From: Gammaproteobacteria bacterium
GTDB lineage: Bacteria; Pseudomonadota; Gammaproteobacteria; SZUA-229
NCBI GenBank assembly: GCA_027858635.1
Contig: JAQICG010000413.1
Location: 1 to 6,940 of the forward strand
Direction of reading: 5' to 3'
Length of the DNA stretch: 6,940 bases
In this document: positions 1-5,309 of the stretch, in pieces
Layout: every line of letters begins with the position of its first letter
Position numbering within the stretch: position 1 is the first letter of the stretch
Translations under genes and position numbers: made by a program
The notes under the pieces: model-generated
The model's input: only the letters and a program-made list of their open reading frames with translations
What the model was told of the DNA's origin: nothing
The model's database searches: none

Positions 1-194
1 CCGCGCAAATCGCTGGGCTCCATCTGTGACAGCCGGATATCAATCAGGGGCACATTATGGTTCTCCGCAATCTGCGCCACCATCTGTGACTTACCCACTC
101 CGGGCGCACCCCACAGCATCACTGGCGTGTGATGGCCGGTGTCGGCACTGGAAAATTCTTTTTCAATAACGGTTAATAGATGAGCTGGACGCAT
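1..194 (-). CDS. MoxR-family AAA+ ATPase, N-terminal part (partial)
   Basis: The first 64 residues of a minus-strand gene that continues past the left edge. It opens MRPAHLLTVIEKEF and carries a clear Walker A P-loop, GAPGVGKS, at residues 29-36 after a hydrophobic strand (PVMLW). The segment PLIDIRLSQMEPSDLR at 49-64 is typical of MoxR/AAA_5-type ATPases, in which it follows helix 1 of the AAA+ core. Such ATPases act in the cytoplasm as chaperone-like remodelling enzymes and usually pair with a von Willebrand A-domain protein; that partner would lie outside the window. Walker B, sensor and arginine-finger regions are not visible. The ATG at 192-194 has no strong Shine-Dalgarno sequence, and an upstream ATG at 205-207 is out of frame. 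The gene lies in the same direction as the Sel1-repeat gene, with about 97 bases and a large palindrome between them. The family call is firm; the subfamily is not. Confidence 0.85.
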   Translation of the reverse strand, partial: MRPAHLLTVIEKEFSSADTGHHTPVMLWGAPGVGKSQMVAQIAENHNVPLIDIRLSQMEPSDLR

Positions 195-209
195 AGAAAC
201 TACTCATAG

Positions 210-281
210 CTAGGAGCCTGTCTGACTTGAAGAAAATCGGCTGCTTGTCGCTTCGATTCTCCAAGCCAGACAGGCTCCTGG
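210..281. repeat. 72-bp imperfect palindrome between two minus-strand genes
   Basis: The outer arms AGGAGCCTGTCTG (212-224) and CAGACAGGCTCCT (267-279) are perfectly complementary over 13 bases. Pairing continues inward with CTTG (226-229) against CAAG (262-265), AGAA (231-234) against TTCT (257-260) and, offset by a small bulge, ATCG (236-239) against CGAT (254-257). It extends outward by a wobble pair and C210-G281. It begins 11 bases after the stop of the Sel1-repeat gene. Neither side has a run of T, so it does not look like a simple intrinsic terminator. Its size and symmetry resemble a REP/MITE-type interspersed repeat or an mRNA-stabilising 3' hairpin; copy number cannot be judged here. 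Confidence 0.75.
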
Positions 282-291
282 GTTGAAAATA

Positions 292-744
292 TTACTGATC
301 GAAACCGGCGAGTTTGTACAGACGTTTGGCTTCTTCGGGATTTTTATCCACACCCTTGCCCTCTTCGTACATCATTGCCAGCGTGGTCAGGGAACCCATC
401 AGGCCCTGCCCGGCAGCTTTCTCAAACCACTTGACGGCATCTGCACCGCTCTGCTCGACACACTCGCCTTCCATATACATAAAGCCCAGACCATGCTGGG
501 CGACGGCGTGGCCCTGCTCGGCAGCAGCTTTCATATATTCAAAAGCCTTGCCTTCATTGGCCACTGTACCCAGACCATTCTGAAACATAATAGCGCACCG
601 ATGCTGAGCTTCAGCGTCACCGGTATCTGCAACCTGGCGCAGAAATACCATCGCCTGAGCGAAATTCTTGGCCTCAAAAGCGGCGATCCCGCTGGAAAAA
701 GCCATGCTGGCTTCGTTCATTTCATTATCAGTGTCATTGGACAT
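292..744 (-). CDS. Sel1-like (TPR-related) repeat protein
   Basis: A complete 150-residue protein made almost entirely of Sel1-like repeats. The repeats have an exact 36-residue period (about 31-66, 67-102, 103-138) with a final half repeat at 139-150; each begins AxxxxxxxA and carries the usual A-x-G-x-x-x-A-Q and L-x-x-x-Y/F-x-x-G-x-G-V pattern (for example AAAEQGHAVAQHGLGFMYMEG). Sel1 repeats form alpha-alpha hairpins that act as protein-binding scaffolds, so a partner or scaffold role is inferred; no catalytic motif is seen. The acidic N-terminus (MSNDTDNEMNE) is not a signal peptide, so the protein is probably cytoplasmic. The start is supported by GGGGA five bases upstream. It may share a transcript with the MoxR-type ATPase gene downstream, although a large palindrome lies between them. 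Its client is unknown. Confidence 0.88.
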   Translation of the reverse strand: MSNDTDNEMNEASMAFSSGIAAFEAKNFAQAMVFLRQVADTGDAEAQHRCAIMFQNGLGTVANEGKAFEYMKAAAEQGHAVAQHGLGFMYMEGECVEQSGADAVKWFEKAAGQGLMGSLTTLAMMYEEGKGVDKNPEEAKRLYKLAGFDQ

Positions 745-782
745 TATTTTCCCCGTTCAAAATTCTTTCATTAGTAATACAT

Positions 783-810
783 AATATAGGGGTCATACTA
801 CAAAATACAA
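783..810 (-). promoter_or_regulatory. Candidate sigma-70 promoter for the Sel1-repeat gene
   Basis: On the minus strand a -10-like TATATT (783-788) lies 16 bases after TTGTAT (805-810), which shares only TTG with the -35 consensus. Transcription would begin near 776, about 30 bases before the start codon. The position is sensible, but the region is AT-rich and the -35 match is weak. Confidence 0.4.
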
Positions 811-889
811 GCCTTAATGAGAATACCTCTCACTGGGAGTATTGCTTATATGCCGCCGCAACTCTCCCCAAAGGGATATAACCAGAACT

Positions 890-918
890 TTTACCATGGC
901 GTCGTAATACGTTATAAT
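890..918 (+). promoter_or_regulatory. Sigma-70-type promoter of the 64-residue protein gene
   Basis: TTTACC (890-895) and a perfect TATAAT (913-918) are separated by the ideal 17 bases. The expected transcription start is near 925, giving a leader of about 90 bases before the ATG at 1015. This is the best-looking promoter in the window and suggests appreciable basal expression of the small gene. Confidence 0.7.
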
Positions 919-934
919 CTGCATCCATTATTGG

Positions 935-982
935 TGGCTAAGCGAATGCAGCTTCAGTTGTACGCGAGTCATCGCTTAGTCG
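935..982 (+). promoter_or_regulatory. Leader hairpin upstream of the 64-residue protein gene
   Basis: CTAAGCGA (938-945) and TCGCTTAG (972-979) form a perfect 8-bp inverted repeat, extended outward by G-U, G-C and U-G pairs, around a 26-base loop. It lies wholly in the predicted 5' leader (start near 925) and ends about 20 bases before the Shine-Dalgarno GAGGG (1003-1007), so it would not block the ribosome site directly. It could stabilise the mRNA or be a protein or RNA target. I recognise no known riboswitch. Confidence 0.45.
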
Positions 983-1014
983 ATGAATACAGATAATTAA
1001 CAGAGGGTTTATCA

Positions 1015-1209
1015 ATGAATCAAGATTACTACAATGCTATTACCAAGATGGAAGAAGCGGGCGTTGACCCAGAATACATCTGCGGATGGGAAGGCGGTTA
1101 CGTGTTAAATCCACCACGCGAAGAGCAGCGTGTGAATGACGCTTATGAAGCGGGTTACGATGACGGCAAAGAAAAGAATGCTGACAACTTCAGTGCCTGG
1201 GCTAAATAA
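1015..1209 (+). CDS. Small acidic conserved-looking protein of unknown function
   Basis: A complete 64-residue soluble protein with an N-terminal segment MNQDYYNAITKMEEAGVDPE and a Gly/Tyr/Asp-rich second half (CGWEGGYVLNPP, then NDAYEAGYDDGKEKN). It has one cysteine, no signal peptide and no membrane segment. It is a real gene: GAGGG (1003-1007) sits seven bases before the ATG, a strong promoter lies upstream and an intrinsic terminator begins 25 bases after the stop. The repeated G-Y-x-x-G / AYEAGYDDGK pattern looks like a small folded domain rather than a random ORF. I have an impression of similar short proteins in other gammaproteobacteria, but I cannot name a family or a function. No toxin, antitoxin or DNA-binding motif is evident. 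Confidence 0.82.
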   Translation: MNQDYYNAITKMEEAGVDPEYICGWEGGYVLNPPREEQRVNDAYEAGYDDGKEKNADNFSAWAK

Positions 1210-1234
1210 GCCAGACTGCTAAACTTTTCAGTAC

Positions 1235-1268
1235 AAAAAAGCCGGTGTTTTTGACACCGGCTTTTTTT
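1235..1268. terminator. Bidirectional intrinsic terminator
   Basis: The perfect 8-bp GC-rich stem GCCGGTGT (1241-1248) / ACACCGGC (1254-1261), with loop TTTTG, is flanked by six A on the left (1235-1240) and seven T on the right (1262-1268). It therefore ends the small rightward gene and, read on the other strand, the convergent gene whose stop is at 1346. Confidence 0.93.
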
Positions 1269-1345
1269 GTGTGCGCTAATTTAAAAACAGTAGTACGCAG
1301 ATCAATATCTATATTTCGTCAATACAAATAAAAAACCGCTAATAC

Positions 1346-1900
1346 CTAAATCAAATTCCTCGCCACCTTCTTAAAGGTTTTAAGCGCATCGGGGATTTCA
1401 ATTTCCATAATCTGATCGGTCACCCATTTTCTGTCCTTTTCGCCTATCACAGCAGTGACGTGCTCACCTACCCGCCTTTTCATCTGGAAGCCGGGCTCAG
1501 CCTCATTGTAGATAAAATCGGCATATTCAGCCATGCGTTCGTTCAGCACCTGAATAAACTGCGCCCTGTAATCCTGCTTCTCATCGTTCACGTCGGAGCG
1601 GTTATCGTGCATGGTTTTGGCCAGGTTCAACGCCAGCGCGGTTATCAGATCCTTGCGCTCCTGTTCCGAATACTCCTTCTCAGCGGCCATACGATCGACC
1701 ACATGCACAAAAAAGCCCAGCAGCTCGGCGATTACATCCAGGCGCTGGTTATAGGTGTCGGTCTGGAAGCCTTCGTTTTCCAGATGCAGCACGTTCGCCC
1801 CGGCAATACGCCACAGATTAAAACCCAGCGCACTGCCAACCTCATCGGGGGTGCGCACGCGCGTTTTATCATTCCAGGTACTTTTAACTCTGATTTTCAC
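1346..1900 (-). CDS. Uncharacterised helical protein, 184 residues
   Basis: A soluble protein rich in charged residues and predicted helix, with no signal peptide, membrane span or recognised domain. It starts VKIRVKSTWNDKTRVRT (first residue read as Met) and contains a segment GFNLWRIAGANVLHLENEGF near residues 25-45, then a long amphipathic middle and a basic C-terminus (ALKTFKKVARNLI). I choose the GTG at 1898-1900 because AGAGGA lies five bases upstream; an in-frame ATG at 1940-1942 would add 14 residues (MRSSLRGRYHERIV) that look like read-through of the leader and has no comparable ribosome site. It converges on the 64-residue gene and shares its terminator. An overlapping plus-strand ORF at 1460-1930 is a shadow. 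I do not recognise the family and assign no function. Confidence 0.75.
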   Translation of the reverse strand: MKIRVKSTWNDKTRVRTPDEVGSALGFNLWRIAGANVLHLENEGFQTDTYNQRLDVIAELLGFFVHVVDRMAAEKEYSEQERKDLITALALNLAKTMHDNRSDVNDEKQDYRAQFIQVLNERMAEYADFIYNEAEPGFQMKRRVGEHVTAVIGEKDRKWVTDQIMEIEIPDALKTFKKVARNLI

Positions 1901-2004
1901 AACAATCCTCTCATGGTAACGGCCTCGTAATGACGACCTCATCGTCGCCGGCTCAGGTGACGAACGGTGGAACGGGTCTCACCCGCCATCGCTAATACCT
2001 GCAA

Positions 2005-2074
2005 ATTACGGGTGTAAGCCTCTGTGTCGAATAGTATACTAATTTACTGAGGAATTAACTGCCCGATTACGGGT
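2005..2074. promoter_or_regulatory. Candidate divergent promoter region with palindromic -10
   Basis: The gap between the divergent genes starting at 1900 and 2089 contains TAGTATACTA (2032-2041), a perfect 10-bp palindrome that presents TATACT, a 5/6 match to the -10 box, on both strands (2035-2040 forward, 2033-2038 reverse). No convincing -35 is visible in either direction. A 9-bp direct repeat ATTACGGGT occurs at 2005-2013 and 2066-2074, flanking the palindrome. The assignment rests on position and one hexamer, so it is tentative. Nothing else is evident in the gap. Confidence 0.35.
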
Positions 2075-2088
2075 CAATTAGAAAATAG

Positions 2089-3132
2089 ATGATGAATTCC
2101 AAATACAAACAGCTCGAACAACGCGTACAGCGCAACTGCCATGTTTCTGATGCCCGCTATGCAGGCAATTATACGCTGTGCATCTATCTACTGAAAATGC
2201 GTGAATATTACCGCTGGGAAAAGAATCTGGCCTACCGGCAGACGCTCACCACCGACGAGGTCGGCCGCTGGCTGACGCAACGCGAAAGCCTGTGGGACGA
2301 GATCGAACAGGAGGATTATGCCCGCCTCGATCTTAATGACGCGCACTACGACCCCTTCGACGCGCAGGCCATCAATGCAAAACTGCTGCCACACGGCCTG
2401 GTCTACAGCGGCGGCATCGGCCAGAAAGACAAGCCCCATTTCTTCCTCGCGCAGCTGGAGCGGGAAGAAAATCACAATGGTTATAAAATTCTGGTTTCGG
2501 GCAAGGAATACGCCCGCGATCTGACCTCACCGCCGGCCATGAGCCAGGGCAAAACCATCTTCATCCGGCGTGAATCGTTCCAGCGCATGATCTGGGAAAA
2601 AGCCGAGGAGTGGCGCTGGAACAGACCCGAAAATGCCATGGCGCAGGCCATGCGCTGCTACGACTTTGATAACGAACTGGAGACCTCACTGCAGGCCATG
2701 ACCGATAACGAGCTGGAATCAGCCATCCTGCACGAAATCGGCGAGATAAAAGCCGGAGAACAGCTACATGGCTGGAGTAAAATGATGCTCGATATCAGCT
2801 TTACCCAGGCTGAAATCATGGCCCGCGCAGTACGCGATCATCTCGCCGATGCCCTCTCCACCCTGCCCGCACTCATTGAACAGAACCAGCAGGCCTCCCT
2901 GCATTTTTATTTCGGCAATCTCACCAACATGCGCAAACATATTTTTCCCGCCTTGCAGAGCGCCTATCAACACTGGCAGAGCACAAACGACATCGCGCCA
3001 TTAAAAAAGGCCGTGAACGACAGCGAAAAGCACTGGCTAAACATTGCAACTCAAATGCTGTACCTGCACAATCAGCATCAGGAAAAATGCAGTTCGCACA
3101 TCGAAGCACTCGTTAACGCCAACCACCTTTAA
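2089..3132 (+). CDS. Uncharacterised protein, possibly Sfum_1244 family
   Basis: A complete 347-residue soluble, mostly helical protein without signal peptide or membrane span. The N-terminal stretch around residues 21-45 (DARYAGNYTLCIYLLKMREY, then YRWEK), an aromatic and basic centre (GYKILVSGKEYARDL at 131-145; EKAEEWRWNR at 170-179) and the motif LHEIGEIKAGEQLHGW at 214-229 stand out. The overall pattern reminds me of a conserved hypothetical family that I recall as Sfum_1244; this is from memory, unverified. HEIGE at 215-219 superficially resembles a zincin HExxH but has Glu at the last position, so protease activity is not supported. Two ATGs are adjacent (2089, 2092) and neither has a clear Shine-Dalgarno sequence. 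The oxygenase gene starts 14 bases after the stop, so the two are probably cotranscribed and may function together. The biochemical role is unknown. Confidence 0.8.
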   Translation: MMNSKYKQLEQRVQRNCHVSDARYAGNYTLCIYLLKMREYYRWEKNLAYRQTLTTDEVGRWLTQRESLWDEIEQEDYARLDLNDAHYDPFDAQAINAKLLPHGLVYSGGIGQKDKPHFFLAQLEREENHNGYKILVSGKEYARDLTSPPAMSQGKTIFIRRESFQRMIWEKAEEWRWNRPENAMAQAMRCYDFDNELETSLQAMTDNELESAILHEIGEIKAGEQLHGWSKMMLDISFTQAEIMARAVRDHLADALSTLPALIEQNQQASLHFYFGNLTNMRKHIFPALQSAYQHWQSTNDIAPLKKAVNDSEKHWLNIATQMLYLHNQHQEKCSSHIEALVNANHL

Positions 3133-3146
3133 GACCCCTTACATTT

Positions 3147-3752
3147 ATGCAAACCGAAACCGGAAAAACGCCGTTAAAAACCATTCGTGAAGTCAAACCC
3201 GGCAGCTTCATCTTCGAAAAGCAAGACGCCCTGCCCACAGACGTCTGCGCAGAAATGATCCGCCGATTCGAAGCCAGCGAAGACGAACAATACCAGGGCC
3301 GCGTCGGCCAGACCGTGGCACAGGAACGCAGCATCAAACACACCACCGACCTGGTCACCAGCGGCAAGGAAAAATGGCACGACCTCGACCGTGAACTGTT
3401 CCGCTCACTCAGCATTGCCGTACAGGAATTTCGTGAAACCTACCCCTTCTTCAAAGGCCCGTTCAAGGACATGGGGTACAACATGCAGCGTTATAAAGAA
3501 GGCGAGTTTTATCACTGGCACATCGACAGCGGCAGCCACGAATTCAGCCAGCGCCAGCTGGTGGCAATATGGTATCTCAACGACGTTGCCGGCCCCGGCG
3601 GCGAAACCGAGTTCGCGCTACAGGAAATCAAAGTCAAGCCCGAAGCGGGAAAGCTGGTTTTATTCCCGCCCTTCTGGACGCATGAGCATCGATCGGTGAC
3701 GGTTGAGAAAGGTGTGAAGTATATTGCGACGACATGGGTGGTTTTTGCCTAG
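3147..3752 (+). CDS. 2OG-Fe(II) oxygenase, prolyl-4-hydroxylase type
   Basis: A complete 201-residue enzyme of the double-stranded beta-helix dioxygenase superfamily, which couples oxidative decarboxylation of 2-oxoglutarate to hydroxylation of a substrate using Fe(II) and O2. The iron triad is visible: H125-x-D127 in YHWHIDSG and a distal histidine in FPPFWTHEHRSV, best H179 (aligned to HxxxPV), with H181 as alternative. K191 in GVKY is the likely 2-oxoglutarate carboxylate ligand. YNMQRYKEGEFYHWHID, WYLNDVAGPGGETEF and the final TTWV fit the P4Hc/2OG-FeII_Oxy pattern, and length is normal for a stand-alone bacterial member. The N-terminal 100 residues are helical and probably supply substrate contacts. 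There is no signal peptide, so it acts in the cytoplasm. The ATG at 3147 lacks a clear ribosome site, consistent with coupling to the gene 14 bases upstream. The substrate is not predictable; a protein or peptide target is possible but inferred. Confidence 0.9.
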   Translation: MQTETGKTPLKTIREVKPGSFIFEKQDALPTDVCAEMIRRFEASEDEQYQGRVGQTVAQERSIKHTTDLVTSGKEKWHDLDRELFRSLSIAVQEFRETYPFFKGPFKDMGYNMQRYKEGEFYHWHIDSGSHEFSQRQLVAIWYLNDVAGPGGETEFALQEIKVKPEAGKLVLFPPFWTHEHRSVTVEKGVKYIATTWVVFA

Positions 3753-3800
3753 TAGTAAGAAAGTATCTGTTGGCACAATCCTTCGTTAATCACCAACTCA

Positions 3801-3838
3801 AAAGTACTCATTTACCTGGATGTAAACTCCGTATTTTT
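3801..3838. terminator. Terminator-like hairpin after the oxygenase gene
   Basis: AAAGTAC (3801-3807) pairs with GTATTTT (3831-3837, one G-U) and TTTAC (3811-3815) pairs with GTAAA (3822-3826), separated by a small internal loop and closed by CTGGAT. The 3' side runs into five T (3834-3838) and the opposite strand also ends in T after the stem, so it could terminate in both directions. The stem is AT-rich and interrupted, which weakens the case. It lies about 50 bases past the oxygenase stop. Confidence 0.45.
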
Positions 3839-3870
3839 CGTCGGCGCTTGCCTCGGCTTGCACTCAACAG
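3839..3870. repeat. Short imperfect tandem repeat next to the hairpin
   Basis: CGGCGCTTGC (3842-3850 region) is followed at once by CTCGGCTTGC (3851-3861), giving two near-identical units ending GGCTTGC/GCGCTTGC, then ACTCAACAGC. Together with the adjacent hairpin this forms a roughly 70-base non-coding block (3801-3870). I have the impression that hairpin-plus-CTTGCC blocks of this kind recur between genes in some gammaproteobacteria, but that is memory, not a search. No coding potential is seen. Confidence 0.4.
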
Positions 3871-3891
3871 CTACTTCCCTATAGATTCGTG

Positions 3892-4332
3892 ATGAACGTA
3901 AAACTAAAACAACCCAAAACCATAAAGGAATTCGAAGACTATTATGATTTACGCTGGCGCGTGCTGCGCGAACCGTGGCAGCAGCTCGGAGGCTCGGAAA
4001 AAGATGAGCTGGAAAACGAAAGTTTTCACATCATGGTCTGCGGTGAAAACAATAAAGTCATTGGCGTTGGCAGATTGCATTTCAATACCGAAACAGAAGC
4101 ACAAATCCGTTATATGGCAGTTACGCCTGAATATGAAAAACAGGGCATCGGCACTTCAATAATCGCAGCACTGGAAGCGAAAGCCAGGCAGCAACAATGT
4201 AAAACCATCGTGCTGCATGCACGTGAAAATGCCGTGGGTTTTTATCAGAAGAAAGGTTACGAATTATTAGAAAAGAGTCATTTGTTATTTGGCACTATTC
4301 AGCACTTCAGAATGCGCAAAACAGTTTCCTGA
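3892..4332 (+). CDS. GNAT-family N-acetyltransferase
   Basis: A complete 146-residue single-domain GNAT protein that would transfer acetyl from acetyl-CoA to an amine. Numbering from the GTG start, the N-terminal helix (FEDYYDLRWRVLREPW, 15-30) is typical of motif C, strands NKVIGVGRLHF (55-65) and AQIRYMAVTPEY (71-82) lead into the acetyl-CoA pyrophosphate loop EKQGIGTS (83-90, motif A), and LHARENAVGFYQKKGYE (109-125) is motif B with the usual Asn/Tyr pattern. The first arm of the loop is E rather than the common Q/R. The acceptor is not predictable. The ATG at 3892 is directly preceded by an in-frame GTG at 3889; neither has a Shine-Dalgarno sequence. The gene is richer in A and T than the oxygenase gene upstream and appears to be a separate unit. 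Confidence 0.87.
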   Translation: MNVKLKQPKTIKEFEDYYDLRWRVLREPWQQLGGSEKDELENESFHIMVCGENNKVIGVGRLHFNTETEAQIRYMAVTPEYEKQGIGTSIIAALEAKARQQQCKTIVLHARENAVGFYQKKGYELLEKSHLLFGTIQHFRMRKTVS

Positions 4333-4393
4333 TACTCTTAAAACGAGCGTCACCCGCCCGGAAAAAGGCACAAAGAGAACACCCGATATGGCC

Positions 4394-4419
4394 GAATCTG
4401 TCGGTTGTTAAACAGATTC
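4394..4419. promoter_or_regulatory. 8-bp dyad upstream of modA, possible operator
   Basis: GAATCTGT (4394-4401) and ACAGATTC (4412-4419) are perfectly complementary around a 10-base spacer. The centre (about 4406.5) is roughly 70 bases before the expected modA transcription start, a position used by many activators. It does not match the ModE pattern (CGNTATAT half sites). It could instead be a hairpin after the acetyltransferase gene, but no T run follows, so an intrinsic terminator is unlikely. Confidence 0.4.
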
Positions 4420-4440
4420 TAAAACTGGATTGTATATTCC

Positions 4441-4470
4441 ACCGGTTTTTTCTGGAAGAAGCTTTATAAT
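4441..4470 (+). promoter_or_regulatory. Candidate modA promoter
   Basis: A perfect TATAAT at 4465-4470 lies 50 bases before the modA start codon. At the correct spacing (about 4441-4447) the sequence is ACCGGTT, a poor -35. A good -10 with a poor -35 suggests dependence on an activator. Transcription would start near 4477. No ModE-like operator is recognised across it. Confidence 0.5.
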
Positions 4471-4520
4471 ACTAGCGACAACATACATCATATTCATAGA
4501 ACTCAGTCAAAAAGAAAATA

Positions 4521-5276
4521 ATGACAACAAAATTCAAGCCACTCCTCGTATTATTTATACTATTGATGGTCGCTACGCCCACACACGCCGACAATATAAA
4601 CGTCGCTGTTGCCAGCAACTTCTCACATACGCTGCAAATGCTGGCCGGCGATTTTAAAGCAAAAACCGGCCATCAGCTCCGCATCAGCAGTGCGTCTACC
4701 GGCAAACTTTATACCCAGATCAACCATGGCGCACCTTTTGATATATTTATGGCTGCCGACGAAGGCAGACCCGATCGACTCATCGCCGAAGGCAAAGCCA
4801 GTGCAGAGTTATCGCGCGTCTATGCCATTGGCAGACTGGTTTTAATTTCGAATATCAAAGCGAAAAAAACCTGTCAGGATGTGCTCGACAGCCCTGCACT
4901 AAAAAGACTCGCCATTGCTAATCCAAAAACCGCACCTTATGGCTTAGCCGCGCAGCAGACACTTGAAAAACTTCAGCGCTGGCAGACACTCAAGTCTAAA
5001 TTAGTCATGGGTGAAAATGTTGCACAACCGCTACAGTTTGTTGCGACGGGCAATGCCGGCGCTGGTTTTGTTGCCCAGTCCATGTTGCGGCAAGGTGCTC
5101 AAATCAATCTTGCCTGCGAATGGGCAGTCCCTATGGATATGCATGAACCCATCAAACAAAAAATGCTAGTATTAACAAAGGCATCAAATAAACCTGCCGT
5201 TATCGCCTTCTGGCATTACATGCAGACAGATACAGCCAAAACCATCATAAAAAACAGCGGCTATGATGCACCTTAA
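4521..5276 (+). CDS. modA: Molybdate ABC transporter periplasmic binding protein ModA
   Basis: A 251-residue precursor of the periplasmic molybdate (or tungstate) receptor that delivers the oxyanion to ModB. The N-terminus MTTKFKPLLVLFILLMVATP is a Sec signal peptide, with likely cleavage after THA (residue 23) before DNINVAVA. Ligand-loop motifs of the ModA family are visible: VAVASNFS (28-35; S32/N33), SSASTGKLY (56-64), PFDIFMAAD (72-80), ANPKTAPYG (133-141; Y140) and GENVAQPLQFVATGNAGAGF (164-183). The length is normal. The SNF form of the first loop resembles the ModA of Azotobacter-type and other non-enteric bacteria more than the E. coli AASL form. The ATG follows only a weak AAAGAAA. 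First gene of modABC; modB begins 33 bases after its stop. Confidence 0.94.
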   Translation: MTTKFKPLLVLFILLMVATPTHADNINVAVASNFSHTLQMLAGDFKAKTGHQLRISSASTGKLYTQINHGAPFDIFMAADEGRPDRLIAEGKASAELSRVYAIGRLVLISNIKAKKTCQDVLDSPALKRLAIANPKTAPYGLAAQQTLEKLQRWQTLKSKLVMGENVAQPLQFVATGNAGAGFVAQSMLRQGAQINLACEWAVPMDMHEPIKQKMLVLTKASNKPAVIAFWHYMQTDTAKTIIKNSGYDAP

Positions 5277-5309
5277 ACGATGTAGCGTACTGGATAACAA
5301 ACATTACCC

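Noticed and set aside
283..774. Plus-strand ORF of 163 codons, longer than the overlapping minus-strand gene
   Set aside because: The minus strand encodes regular 36-residue Sel1 repeats with a ribosome site; the plus-strand translation has no recognisable pattern.
908..920. ModE-like half site (CGTTATAA) near 910-917
   Set aside because: It coincides with the -10 box of the 64-residue gene, has no second half and is far from modA.
1460..1930. Plus-strand ORF of 156 codons
   Set aside because: Antisense shadow of the 1346-1900 gene; no ribosome site or domain.
2728..2748. Zinc metalloprotease (HExxH) motif in the 347-residue protein
   Set aside because: The sequence is HEIGE, with Glu instead of the second His.
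3781..3870. Integron attC-like site (ACTCAAC near 3861 resembles RYYYAAC)
   Set aside because: There is no matching GTTRRRY core at the other end and no cassette structure or integrase.
4333..4520. Intrinsic terminator after the acetyltransferase gene
   Set aside because: The only strong inverted repeat (4394-4419) is not followed by a T run.
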